From Novispirillum itersonii (GTDB lineage Bacteria; Pseudomonadota; Alphaproteobacteria; Rhodospirillales; Rhodospirillaceae): a stretch of DNA of 64,000 nucleotides. Under the pieces are notes generated by a model that had not been told where the DNA came from, searched no databases, and worked only from the letters and a program-made list of their open reading frames with translations. Positions 51,096 through 61,693 of the stretch are shown in pieces. Within the stretch, counting starts at the first letter, position 1. The number at the start of each line of letters is the position of its first letter. The stretch is taken from NCBI RefSeq assembly GCF_014205675.1, contig NZ_JACIIX010000014.1:1-64000 (forward strand). The letters are read 5' to 3'. The position numbers and the translations under genes are program-made.

Positions 51096-52235
51096 TCAGG
51101 CTTCAGCGGCGATGGCGCGGGCAATGACCATGCGCTGCACGTCGCTGGTGCCTTCATAGATCTGACAGACGCGGACGTCGCGGTAAATGCGTTCCACCGG
51201 ATAATCAGCCACATAGCCGTATCCGCCGAGGGTCTGGATTGCTGCCGAGCAGACCTGTTCCGCCATTTCCGAGGCGTAGAGCTTGGCCATGCAGGCTTCG
51301 GTCAGGCAGGGTTCCCCGGCGTCGCGCAGGCGGGCGGCTTCCAGCACCAGATGGCGGGCGGCCTCGATCTTCACCTTCATGTCGGCCAGCCGGAAGGCCA
51401 CCGCCTGATGTTCGATGATCGGCTTGCCGAAGGTTTTGCGCTCCTTGGCGTACTCGCGGGCGAATTCATAGGCGGCGCGGGCCATGCCGACCGACTGCAT
51501 GGCAATGCCGATCCGTCCGCCTTCCAGATTGGCCAGTGCGATCCGGTAGCCTTCGCCTTCCTTGCCCAGCATCAGGCCGTGCGGAATCCGCAGGTCGTTG
51601 AAAGCAATCTGGCAGGTGTCGGAGGCATGCTGGCCGAGCTTCTGTTCCACCCGCACCACCTCCCAGCCGGGGGTGGCGGTCGGCACGATGAAGGCGGAGA
51701 TGCCCTTTTTGCCCGCCGCCGGATCGGTGACGGCAAAAACGATGGCAACATCGGCATTCTGCCCGGAGGTGATGAACATCTTGGTGCCGTTCAGCACCCA
51801 GTGGTCACCGTCGCGCACCGCCCGGGTCTTCAGGTCAGCGGCATCGGATCCGGCCTGCGGTTCGGTCAGGCAGAAGGCCCCCAGCATGTTTCCGGCGGCC
51901 AGCGGCTTGAGCCACTGTTCCTTCTGGGCATCGGTGCCGAACTTGAGGATCGGCATGCAGCCGACGGAGTTGTGCACGCTCATGATGGTTGAGACCGCGC
52001 CGCATCCGGCGGCGATTTCTTCCAGCGCCAGCGCATAGGAGACGTTGTCCATCCCGGCGCCGCCCCATTCCTCCGGCACCACCATCCCCATGAAGCCCAG
52101 CTCCCCCAGTTGGGCGATGGCTTCTTTGGGGAAGCGGTGTTCGCGGCCCCAGGCCTCGGCATGGGGGGCAAGTTCGGCCTGCGCGAAGGCACGGGCCGTT
52201 TCCCGCACCATCAGATGCTGTTCATCGAGATGCAT
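51096..52235 (-). CDS. Acyl-CoA dehydrogenase (short/branched-chain type)
   Basis: The 379-residue flavoenzyme has '[19 protein letters not shown]' (about 123-141), '[16 protein letters not shown]' and the C-terminal [14 protein letters not shown], where the Glu is in the canonical catalytic-base position. This separates it from the isovaleryl-CoA enzyme of the same operon. A 2-methylbutyryl-, isobutyryl- or butyryl-CoA substrate is likely. A strong GGAGGACC precedes the ATG. Confidence 0.92.
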   Translation of the reverse strand: MHLDEQHLMVRETARAFAQAELAPHAEAWGREHRFPKEAIAQLGELGFMGMVVPEEWGGAGMDNVSYALALEEIAAGCGAVSTIMSVHNSVGCMPILKFGTDAQKEQWLKPLAAGNMLGAFCLTEPQAGSDAADLKTRAVRDGDHWVLNGTKMFITSGQNADVAIVFAVTDPAAGKKGISAFIVPTATPGWEVVRVEQKLGQHASDTCQIAFNDLRIPHGLMLGKEGEGYRIALANLEGGRIGIAMQSVGMARAAYEFAREYAKERKTFGKPIIEHQAVAFRLADMKVKIEAARHLVLEAARLRDAGEPCLTEACMAKLYASEMAEQVCSAAIQTLGGYGYVADYPVERIYRDVRVCQIYEGTSDVQRMVIARAIAAEA

Positions 52236-52384
52236 TGGTCCTCCACCAGAGTTTGATGCCGGTTCCGGCCCTGATACGGGCGGGCGGCGTTTTCTTGGGT
52301 CCATCCCCGGTCCGTCAGGGGCCGGGGCACCGGATACGCAGCAAAAAAACAGACTCAAAACACCGGGGGAGGCGCAGGGCAGGA

Positions 52385-52993
52385 TCAGGCCCGCGCTTCA
52401 AACTCCCCGGTCTTCTCATTCAGGGCGTACAGAACCCCGGCTTTCATATCAAACCACCAGCCGTGCAGGCGCAGGTAGCCGGCCGCTTCGGCAGCCTGCA
52501 CGAACGGGAAGGTCCGCAGGTTGGCCAGCGACCGCTTCAGGGATTCCTTGCTCACCACGTCGGGGTCGGCGTCGGTGGCACATTCGCCCATCAGCGACAT
52601 CCACGGATTGATGAAGGTGCGGTCGGAGACACTGCCGTTCCGGGCCGCCACCAGCGCCTTGACGCCACCACAGTTGGAATGGGAGAGAATCACCGCGTCA
52701 GAGACCTTCAGATCCCGCACCGCATATTCCAGCGCCGCCGAGGTGCCGTGGTAGCGGCCATCGTTTTCAAACGGCGGCACCAGTGCGGCGACGTTGCGGA
52801 CAACGAACAGTTCCCCCGGCTCGGCATTGGTCAGGATCGCCGGGTCAACACGGCTGTCGGAGCAGGCGATCAGCACGACTTCCGGGCTCTGCGACCCTTC
52901 CACCAGCGTCATCACCCGTTCCGGGCGCTGTTCGTAATAAGCGGCCTTGAAGCTGCGGAATCCGGCAATCATCCGGTCAATGGTCTTCAACAC
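52385..52993 (-). CDS. Beta-class carbonic anhydrase
   Basis: The 202-residue enzyme interconverts CO2 and bicarbonate. Zinc ligands are the cysteine of [11 protein letters not shown] and the His and Cys of LSHSNCGGV, with the CSDSR aspartate-arginine dyad. I start at a GTG preceded by GGAGAGAGAAGC, since no ATG fits the domain start. Located within the leucine operon, it could supply bicarbonate to the biotin-dependent methylcrotonyl-CoA carboxylase. Confidence 0.92.
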   Translation of the reverse strand: MLKTIDRMIAGFRSFKAAYYEQRPERVMTLVEGSQSPEVVLIACSDSRVDPAILTNAEPGELFVVRNVAALVPPFENDGRYHGTSAALEYAVRDLKVSDAVILSHSNCGGVKALVAARNGSVSDRTFINPWMSLMGECATDADPDVVSKESLKRSLANLRTFPFVQAAEAAGYLRLHGWWFDMKAGVLYALNEKTGEFEARA

Positions 52994-53094
52994 GCTTCTC
53001 TCTCCGTCAGAACCAGAAAACGGCCGTACAGTAACCGTTTTCCGCTCCGCAGCATAGCGCCCGGTCCGGGGGTGCCGGACCGGGCCGCACCGCA

Positions 53095-54285
53095 TCAGCC
53101 GACCAGTTCCAGCGCCACGGCGGTGGCTTCGCCGCCGCCGATGCACAGGGATGCCACACCGCGCTTCAGGCCGTTCTGCTTCAGGGCGTTGATCAGGGTC
53201 ACCAGAATCCGCGCCCCGGACGCGCCGATCGGGTGGCCCAGCGCGCAGGCCCCGCCATAGATATTGACGGTGTCATGCGCCAGCTTCAGGTCGTGCATGG
53301 CGACCATGGTTACCACGGCGAAGGCCTCGTTGATTTCCCACAGGTCCACGTCCTTGGTGGTCCAGCCGGTTTTGGCCAGCACCTTCTGGATCGACCCGAC
53401 CGGGGCGGTGGTGAACCAGCGCGGTTCCCGGGCATCGGTGGCATGGCCGGTGATCGCCGCCAGCGGGGTCAGGCCGCGCTTTTCCGCTTCCGAGCGCCGC
53501 ATCAGCACCAGCGCCGCCGCCCCGTCGGAGATGGAGGAGGAATTGGCGGCGGTGACGGTGCCATCCTTGCGGAAGGCGGGCTTCAGGGTCGGGATTTTGT
53601 CGATTTTGGCATTGCGCGGCTGCTCGTCGGTGCTGATCACCACGTCGCCCTTGCGGGAGGACACGGTGACAGCCTCGATTTCGGCGGCAGCGGCCCCGGA
53701 GGCGGTGGCCTTCTGCGCCCGTTCCAGACTGGCAATGGCGAAGGCATCCTGCTGTTCGCGGGTGAAGCCGTAGTGCCCGGCGGTATCCTCGGCGAAGGTG
53801 CCCATCAGGCGGCCGCGGTCATAGGCATCTTCCAGCCCGTCGAGGAACATGTGGTCCAGCACCGCGCCGTGGCCCATGCGATAGCCGCCACGGGCCTTAT
53901 CCAGCAGGTAAGGGGCGTTGGTCATGCTTTCCATGCCGCCCGCCACCATGACAGTGGCCGAACCGGCCAGCAGCATGTCGTGGGCGAACATGGCGGCCCG
54001 CATGCCGGAGCCGCACATCTTGTTGATGGTGGTGCAGCCGGCGGCATCATGCACCCCGGCCCCGCGGGAGGCCTGCCGGGCCGGGGCCTGCCCCTGACCG
54101 GCGGGCAGAACGCAGCCCATCACCACCTCATCAATGCTGTCGCCGGAAACTCCGGCACGGGACAGGGCGGCACGGATGGCAATGCTGCCCAGCTCCGGGC
54201 AGCGCAGGGGTGCCAGTTCCCCCTGAAAACCGCCCATCGGCGTGCGGGCGGCACCGACGATCACGATCGGATCAGAAACGCTCAT
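53095..54285 (-). CDS. atoB: Acetyl-CoA acetyltransferase (thiolase)
   Basis: The 396-residue thiolase has the acyl-accepting C91 (TTINKMCGSGM), a GHPIGASGARIL histidine loop and the C-terminal catalytic cysteine in CIGGGEATA. It would cleave acetoacetyl-CoA to acetyl-CoA, finishing the leucine route. The ATG (MSVSDPIVI), with AAGGA upstream, is preferred to a TTG two codons earlier. Confidence 0.93.
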   Translation of the reverse strand: MSVSDPIVIVGAARTPMGGFQGELAPLRCPELGSIAIRAALSRAGVSGDSIDEVVMGCVLPAGQGQAPARQASRGAGVHDAAGCTTINKMCGSGMRAAMFAHDMLLAGSATVMVAGGMESMTNAPYLLDKARGGYRMGHGAVLDHMFLDGLEDAYDRGRLMGTFAEDTAGHYGFTREQQDAFAIASLERAQKATASGAAAAEIEAVTVSSRKGDVVISTDEQPRNAKIDKIPTLKPAFRKDGTVTAANSSSISDGAAALVLMRRSEAEKRGLTPLAAITGHATDAREPRWFTTAPVGSIQKVLAKTGWTTKDVDLWEINEAFAVVTMVAMHDLKLAHDTVNIYGGACALGHPIGASGARILVTLINALKQNGLKRGVASLCIGGGEATAVALELVG

Positions 54286-54317
54286 GGTCAAAATCCTTGA
54301 AGTCGGGGGCGGAAGGA

Positions 54318-55481
54318 TCAGGCGGTTTCGGCGAACAGTTCGCGGCCGATCAGCATGCGGCGGATTTCGCTGGTTCCGGCCCCGATCTCGTACAGCTTGG
54401 CATCACGCAGCAGGCGGCCGGTGGCGTATTCGTTGATGTAGCCGTTGCCGCCCAGAGTCTGGATCGCCTCCAGCGCCATCCACGTCGCCTTTTCGGCGGC
54501 GTAAAGGATCACCCCGGCGGCATCCTTGCGGGTGGTTTCGCCACGGTCGCAGGCCTTGGCCACCATGTACACATAGGACCGGCAGGCGTTCATGGTGGTG
54601 TACATGTCGGCGATCTTGCCCTGCATCAGCTGGAATTCGCCGATGGCCTGCCCGAACTGCTTGCGTTCGTGGATATAGGGCACAACGATATCCATGCAGG
54701 CCATCATGATGCCGGTCGGACCGGCGGCCAGCACGGCGCGTTCGTAATCAAGGCCGGACATCAGCACGCGCACGCCGCCGTTGACAGCCCCCAGCACGTT
54801 TTCTTCCGGCACTTCGCAGTCCTCAAACACCAGTTCACAGGTGTTGGACCCGCGCATGCCCAGCTTGTCCAGCTTCTGGGCGGTGGAAAAGCCCTTGAAG
54901 CCCTTTTCGATCAGGAAGGCGGTGATGCCTTTCGGCCCGGCGTTGATGTCGGTCTTGGCGTAGACCACCAGCGTATCGGCATCCGGGCCGTTGGTGATCC
55001 ACATCTTGTTGCCGTTCAGGACGTAGCGGTCGCCCTTCTTCTCGGCGCGCAGCTTCATCGACACCACGTCAGACCCCGATCCCGGTTCCGACATCGCCAG
55101 CGCGCCGACGTGTTCGCCGGAGATCAGTTTCGGCAGGTAGCGCTGCTTCTGATCGGCGTTGCCGTTGCGGCGGATCTGGTTGACGCACAGGTTGGAGTGG
55201 GCGCCGTAGGACAGGCCGACCGAGGCCGAGGCGCGGGAGATTTCCTCCATCGCCACCACATGCTCCAGATAGCCGAGACCGGCACCGCCGTATTCTTCCT
55301 CGACCGTGATGCCGAGCACGCCGAGGTCACCGAACTTGCGCCACAGGTCCATCGGGAACTGGTTGGTGCGGTCGATCTCCGCCGCGCGCGGGGCAATTTC
55401 CGCGTCCGAGAATTTCCGCACGGAGTCGCGGATCATGTCGGCGGATTCACCCAGATCAAAATTCAGGCTCGGCAGGGTCAT
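54318..55481 (-). CDS. liuA: Isovaleryl-CoA dehydrogenase
   Basis: The 387-residue flavoenzyme has the catalytic glutamate at E247 in [14 protein letters not shown], the position specific to isovaleryl-CoA dehydrogenases. The usual C-terminal base is replaced by glycine in [11 protein letters not shown]. '[19 protein letters not shown]' binds FAD and substrate. It converts isovaleryl-CoA to 3-methylcrotonyl-CoA and is the first gene of the leftward leucine operon, directly behind the LiuR-like palindrome region. Confidence 0.95.
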   Translation of the reverse strand: MTLPSLNFDLGESADMIRDSVRKFSDAEIAPRAAEIDRTNQFPMDLWRKFGDLGVLGITVEEEYGGAGLGYLEHVVAMEEISRASASVGLSYGAHSNLCVNQIRRNGNADQKQRYLPKLISGEHVGALAMSEPGSGSDVVSMKLRAEKKGDRYVLNGNKMWITNGPDADTLVVYAKTDINAGPKGITAFLIEKGFKGFSTAQKLDKLGMRGSNTCELVFEDCEVPEENVLGAVNGGVRVLMSGLDYERAVLAAGPTGIMMACMDIVVPYIHERKQFGQAIGEFQLMQGKIADMYTTMNACRSYVYMVAKACDRGETTRKDAAGVILYAAEKATWMALEAIQTLGGNGYINEYATGRLLRDAKLYEIGAGTSEIRRMLIGRELFAETA

Positions 55482-55615
55482 GGCTGTGCGGTCCCTTTCT
55501 GGATGCCGCCCGGAGCGGGGCCGGGGGCAGACGTTTCCTGAGAGAAGCCGTGGGGTGGGGCGCAGAATGACCCTTCTTGTTATCCGTCGGCTCCGATGGC
55601 GGCAATCCTACTTTC

Positions 55616-55629
55616 CGTTTACGTAAACG
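55616..55629 (-). promoter_or_regulatory. LiuR-like operator palindrome
   Basis: CGTTTACGTAAACG is a perfect 14-base palindrome, and the extended form TTTACGTAAACGTCAA is what is recalled for MerR-family LiuR sites that control branched-chain amino-acid catabolism in proteobacteria. It lies 135 bases upstream of the isovaleryl-CoA dehydrogenase start. No liuR gene is present in the window, so the regulator must be elsewhere. Confidence 0.7.
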
Positions 55630-55807
55630 TCAATAATGCCGACGGGCAGCAGCGTTATTTTGTCGCGTCGGGCTGCCCCCCATGCATGACCGGGGCCGGG
55701 CGGCTGTGGTATCTGTGATAATCCTACTATGGGTCTGCTGTCTGTGCACCGGCCTGCCGCACTTTCTGGCCGGGGGTGTGATTGCGGGGGGCGACCGCAG
55801 CCGCCAT

Positions 55808-55843
55808 GGTGTGATAACAGGAGGGCGGTGTGGTAACAGGGGG
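55808..55843 (+). repeat. Imperfect 17-base direct repeat
   Basis: GGTGTGATAACAGGAGG (55808-55824) and GGTGTGGTAACAGGGGG (55827-55843) match at 15 of 17 bases and are spaced 19 bases start to start, about two helical turns. They end 67 bases before the unknown gene's start, a fitting place for two bound regulator molecules. Confidence 0.55.
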
Positions 55844-55910
55844 TTAACCCTGTACCGGATAGAATGTGCCGGATTCAGGCAGGGACACTAACGACGGGAG
55901 CAGGCACACA

Positions 55911-57290
55911 GTGGAAACAGAAGCGAGGGCCCGGCTCGACACGGCGGTGCTGGTTGTCGGTGACAGCGAAGGCGATGGCCCGCTGCTGCGCCTGATTCCG
56001 CCGCCGCTGCGGGGCATGATCCGTGGCGCGCAGAACCGGATGGAAGCCCAGCGCATCAACCGTCTGGTGCGGGTCGCGGCGCAGTTCTATCCGCTGCTGC
56101 AACGCCTTGAGGACAGGGCTGTGGCCGATGCTGAAAAGCGTCTGGCCGGGCTGTCTTTCGAAGACGCGCTTAGTTCCGATGAGGCGATTGAGCGGGGCCT
56201 GCGGCTGTTTCTGTCGGCGTGGAAGTCCAACGTCTTCCGTCTGCTGGATGATCAGGGCAAGGCGATCCCGCCGGAGAAGGTCAAGACGGCGATGGGGGCC
56301 TGTGGCCTGACGGTGGAGCAGGGCATGACCTACTTCATCAATCTGGCGCTGGTGCAGATTTTTGCCTCCAACCCCAAGGTTCAGCGGCGGATGATTGGGT
56401 CGATCACCGATCCGCAGATGATGGTGAAGGTCCGGCTGCTGTCGCATTTTGATATGCTGGCGCTGACCGAACTGACCATGGGCTTTGGCAGTTCCATGGG
56501 GCAGATCCTTGGCAGTCTGGAAAACGAACAGATCTATGCGCTGGCGACCCTGAAGGCCTTTCATCTGCGGGCGCTGCGGCAGGTGTTCCGGGCCGGGTTC
56601 AAGAATATCGTCAAGTGGGATCCCGGCGTGATCCGGTCGATCGGCACCACCTTTACCTGTGTCGAGCAGATGCTGGATCTCGGCGAGGCCCTTGGCGTTG
56701 TCACCAGTGCGGAATCGATGGCGGCGATCGGCTCCTGGGAAATCCGCGACATTACCGACCGCATCAATGAAGAACGGGCATCGCGCGGCGAGCCCAAGGT
56801 GGCGGGCAACCGATTCGAAACCGATATTGCCGCTGCGGATAAAATTTTCGGGTCCTACTTCACCTCCCTGATGTCGGAGCCGCCGGATATCATTGAAGGC
56901 ATCGGCAGGGTTGTCGCTGACATCCGCCGCAGCGAGAAGGTGGAGCGCAAGCACCGCATTGATGAGGTCCGGCTGTTCCTTGACCGCTATCTGGAATTTA
57001 TGACCCCGGATGTCTTCCGGGCACTCGGGCTGTCGGGGCCGCGCCCCGGCAGCTTCGGGCAGGCGCTGTTTATCTGTGAAGGGCTGTTCTCCAAGCCCGG
57101 TGTCGGCCGCAGGTTCTTTGAAGAGGCCCTGAAGACGCCGGAAGGGGTGCGGGCGCTGAACAACCTGCGCAAGGATGTCGAGGACATGCGCCGCAGCGGC
57201 CAGCTGAAGGCGGAGCCGGAAATCCGGACGCTGGTGCAGAACTCCGACATGCTGGACAAGCATATCGTCCAGTACATCAAGTTCCGCTGA
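55911..57290 (+). CDS. Conserved-looking protein of unknown function
   Basis: The 459-residue, mostly helical soluble protein has no signal peptide or membrane segment. Segments such as PPPLRGMIRGAQNRMEAQRI, FLSAWKSNVFRLLDDQGKAI, GFGSSMGQILGSLENEQIY and FGQALFICEGLFSKPGVG look well ordered. I do not recognise a family. I choose the GTG start (VETEARARLD) because CGGGAG lies 10 bases upstream; an in-frame GTG 45 bases earlier lacks one. It stands alone between the leucine operon control region and galU, with a 234-base gap to galU. Confidence 0.8.
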   Translation: METEARARLDTAVLVVGDSEGDGPLLRLIPPPLRGMIRGAQNRMEAQRINRLVRVAAQFYPLLQRLEDRAVADAEKRLAGLSFEDALSSDEAIERGLRLFLSAWKSNVFRLLDDQGKAIPPEKVKTAMGACGLTVEQGMTYFINLALVQIFASNPKVQRRMIGSITDPQMMVKVRLLSHFDMLALTELTMGFGSSMGQILGSLENEQIYALATLKAFHLRALRQVFRAGFKNIVKWDPGVIRSIGTTFTCVEQMLDLGEALGVVTSAESMAAIGSWEIRDITDRINEERASRGEPKVAGNRFETDIAAADKIFGSYFTSLMSEPPDIIEGIGRVVADIRRSEKVERKHRIDEVRLFLDRYLEFMTPDVFRALGLSGPRPGSFGQALFICEGLFSKPGVGRRFFEEALKTPEGVRALNNLRKDVEDMRRSGQLKAEPEIRTLVQNSDMLDKHIVQYIKFR

Positions 57291-57524
57291 TCCGATGCTG
57301 CATTGCGGCGTTCCCGTGGCGCCGGTCCCTTGAAAAACAACATCTGTTGCCACGGTTTCGCCACCATGGCAGAAGATAATCAGGGTGTCCGGCTGGCAGT
57401 GGAAGGTGCCGTCAAGGCCGGGCATCAGGACGATAAAATACCGGGGGCTCCGGCGGCATCGGCCGCCTGACGGGGAACCTGCAACGCATAATCAGGTGCG
57501 GACGCTGATCCGCGAAAGGACATT

Positions 57525-58406
57525 ATGACTCGTCGTGTTCGTAAGGCGGTGTTCCCTGTCGCCGGTCTGGGGACGCGCTTCCTGCCTGCCACCAAGCTGG
57601 TGGCCAAGGAAATGCTGCCGATCGTCGATAAGCCGCTGATCCAGTACGCGGTGGAAGAGGCGCGGAAGGCTGGTATCGAATACTGCATCTTTGTCACCGG
57701 CCGCGGGAAGGCGGTGCTGGTCGATCATTTTGACCACGCCCCGGAACTGGAAAGCCTGCTGCGGGAACGCGGCAAGACGGAACCGCTGGACGAACTGCTG
57801 GGCGGCCTGCCGGAGCCGGGGACCATCGTTTCCACCCGCCAGCAGGAACCGCTGGGTCTGGGTCATGCCGTGTGGTGTGCCCGCTCCTTTGTCGGTGATG
57901 AGCCCTTTGCCGTCATCCTGCCGGACGATCTGGTGATGGCTGACCGCCCGTGCATCGGCCAGCTGATCGAGGCGTGGCAGGAAACCGGTGGCGGCAACAT
58001 GCTGGCCGTGGAAGAAGTGCCGCACGACAAGACCGACAAGTACGGCATCCTCGATATTGCCTCTGACAATGGCCGTCTGGCCGTCGCCAAGGGCATGGTG
58101 GAAAAGCCGAAGCCGGAGAACGCGCCGTCCAATCTGGCGGTGATCGGCCGCTATGTGCTGGATCCGCTGGTGATGCGCACTCTGGAAAACACCCCGAAGG
58201 GGGCCGGTGGCGAAATCCAGCTGACCGACGCCATCGCCGCCACCATCGGCAAGGTGCCGCTGCATGGCTACCGTTTCGACGGCACCCGGTTTGACTGTGG
58301 TGACAAGGTTGGCTTCATCGAAGCCAATATCGCCTTCGGTCTTCAGCGGTCCTCGATGCGCGGTCGCCTGACCGAGGTCATCAAGGACTATTCGACCAAG
58401 CTGTAA
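57525..58406 (+). CDS. galU: UTP-glucose-1-phosphate uridylyltransferase
   Basis: The 293-residue nucleotidyltransferase makes UDP-glucose from UTP and glucose-1-phosphate. The N-terminal VRKAVFPVAGLGTRFLPATK and KEMLPIVDKPLIQYAVEE are the family hallmarks. AVILPDDLV and the GYRFDGTRFDCGDK segment near the end complete the active site. AAAGGA precedes the ATG. It begins the sugar-nucleotide group. Confidence 0.96.
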   Translation: MTRRVRKAVFPVAGLGTRFLPATKLVAKEMLPIVDKPLIQYAVEEARKAGIEYCIFVTGRGKAVLVDHFDHAPELESLLRERGKTEPLDELLGGLPEPGTIVSTRQQEPLGLGHAVWCARSFVGDEPFAVILPDDLVMADRPCIGQLIEAWQETGGGNMLAVEEVPHDKTDKYGILDIASDNGRLAVAKGMVEKPKPENAPSNLAVIGRYVLDPLVMRTLENTPKGAGGEIQLTDAIAATIGKVPLHGYRFDGTRFDCGDKVGFIEANIAFGLQRSSMRGRLTEVIKDYSTKL

Positions 58407-58415
58407 GGGGGACAC

Positions 58416-58458
58416 GGCCCGGCCTTCTGTGCTATAAGCGCTCAGGCCGGGCCTTCCT
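58416..58458 (+). terminator. Terminator-like hairpin after galU
   Basis: The perfect ten-base stem GGCCCGGCCT / AGGCCGGGCC with an 18-base loop is followed by a pyrimidine tail TTCCTTC. The tail is not a clean U-run, so termination may be partial. Confidence 0.6.
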
Positions 58459-58529
58459 TCATGGGCGTGGTTTCTGCTGGGGCAAGAACCCGGCGGGCTT
58501 TGTTTTTCTGATCTTCAGGGACGTTTCGT

Positions 58530-59846
58530 ATGCGTATTGCCATGATCGGCACGGGCTACGTCGGGCTGGTGTCCGGGGCCTGTTTCTCCGAATTCGGCAC
58601 CGAAGTGGTGTGTGTGGATAAGGACAGCAGCAAGATCGAACGGCTGCATCGCAACGAGATCCCGATTTACGAGCCGGGTCTGGATGATCTGGTGGCCCGC
58701 AATGTCGAGGCCGGACGCCTGAGCTTCACCACCGACCTGAAGGCGGCGGTGAAGGATGCCGATGCGGTGTTTATCGCCGTCGGCACGCCGACCCGCCGGG
58801 GCGGCGGCCATGCCGATCTGTCTTATGTCTATGCCGCTGCCCGCGAGATTGCCGAGGCGATCGAGGGCTACACCGTGATTGTCACCAAGTCGACCGTCCC
58901 GGTCGGCACCGGCCGCGAGGTGGAACGGGTGATCCGCGAAACCCGCCCTGATGCGGATTTCGATGTGGTGTCGAACCCGGAATTCCTGCGCGAAGGCTCG
59001 GCGATCGAGGATTTCATGCGGCCGGACCGCGTGGTGATCGGGGCGGAAACCGACCGCTCCCGCGAGGCGATGCGTCAGCTCTACCGCGCCCTGTTCCTGA
59101 TCGAAACCCCGATCATGTTCACCTCGCTGGAAACCAGCGAGCTGACCAAGTATGCCGCCAACACCTTCCTGGCGATGAAGATCACCTTCATCAACGAGAT
59201 CGCCGATCTGTGCGAGAAGGTTGGGGCCAACGTTCATGATGTCGCCAAGGGCATCGGGCTGGATGGCCGTATCGGCAAGAAGTTCCTGCACCCCGGTCCG
59301 GGCTACGGCGGGTCCTGCTTCCCGAAGGACACTATGGCGCTGGTGCAGACCGCGCAGGATGTCGGGGCGCCGCTGCGGATCATCGAGACCGTGGTTGACA
59401 TCAACGCCAAACGCAAGCGTCAGATGGCTGACCGTATCATCGCCTTTGCCGGGGGCGATGTGGCGGGGAAGACCATTGCCGTGCTGGGCCTGACCTTTAA
59501 GCCCAACACCGATGACATGCGCGATTCCCCGTCGCTGGATATTGTCCCGGCCCTTCAGGCGGCCGGGGCGACGGTCCGCGCCTTTGATCCGGAAGGGATG
59601 CACGAGGCGGCCAGGCTGCTGCCGGGCGTGGTCTACTGCAAGGATGCCTACGAGGCGATGGACGGGGCCGATGTTGCGGCGCTGGTGACTGAATGGAACC
59701 AGTTCCGCAATCTCAACCTTGCCAAGGTGAAAGCCCTGCTGAAGGAACCGGCGCTGATTGACCTGCGCAACGTTTATTCGCCGCAGGATATGGCCGCAGC
59801 CGGGTTCCGTTACGAAAGCATCGGCCGTCCGGTCAAGCCGCGCTGA
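58530..59846 (+). CDS. ugd: UDP-glucose 6-dehydrogenase
   Basis: The 438-residue NAD-dependent enzyme oxidises UDP-glucose to UDP-glucuronate. It has the Rossmann motif MIGTGYVGLVSGACFSEFG (5-23), K120 in TKSTVPVGTG, the catalytic C263 in GYGGSCFPKD, and LTFKPNTDDMRDSPS in the C-terminal domain. Product use (exopolysaccharide or lipid A decoration) is not visible here. Confidence 0.96.
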   Translation: MRIAMIGTGYVGLVSGACFSEFGTEVVCVDKDSSKIERLHRNEIPIYEPGLDDLVARNVEAGRLSFTTDLKAAVKDADAVFIAVGTPTRRGGGHADLSYVYAAAREIAEAIEGYTVIVTKSTVPVGTGREVERVIRETRPDADFDVVSNPEFLREGSAIEDFMRPDRVVIGAETDRSREAMRQLYRALFLIETPIMFTSLETSELTKYAANTFLAMKITFINEIADLCEKVGANVHDVAKGIGLDGRIGKKFLHPGPGYGGSCFPKDTMALVQTAQDVGAPLRIIETVVDINAKRKRQMADRIIAFAGGDVAGKTIAVLGLTFKPNTDDMRDSPSLDIVPALQAAGATVRAFDPEGMHEAARLLPGVVYCKDAYEAMDGADVAALVTEWNQFRNLNLAKVKALLKEPALIDLRNVYSPQDMAAAGFRYESIGRPVKPR

Positions 59847-59889
59847 TCCGGGCGTACGGATCGGGGCGCACAGATCCTTGCCTGTCTGA

Positions 59890-61683
<1,794 letters not shown>

Positions 61684-61693
61684 CCGGCCCGGC

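Larger units (their letters stand above)
55482..55910. other. Regulatory region between the leucine operon and an unknown gene
   Basis: This 429-base gap holds the LiuR-like palindrome nearest the leucine operon, and a GGGCAGC...GCTGCCC dyad (55644-55678). It also holds an imperfect 17-base direct repeat and an ACAGGG-GGTTAA-CCCTGT dyad (55836-55853), both close to the rightward unknown gene. A short frame in the middle encodes a cysteine-rich hydrophobic peptide, but it has no support as a gene. Confidence 0.6.

Noticed and set aside
55682-55891. Short rightward frame with a hydrophobic Cys-rich segment upstream of the unknown gene
   Set aside because: No ribosome-binding site, odd composition after the hydrophobic part, and it covers the direct repeats and dyads that look regulatory.
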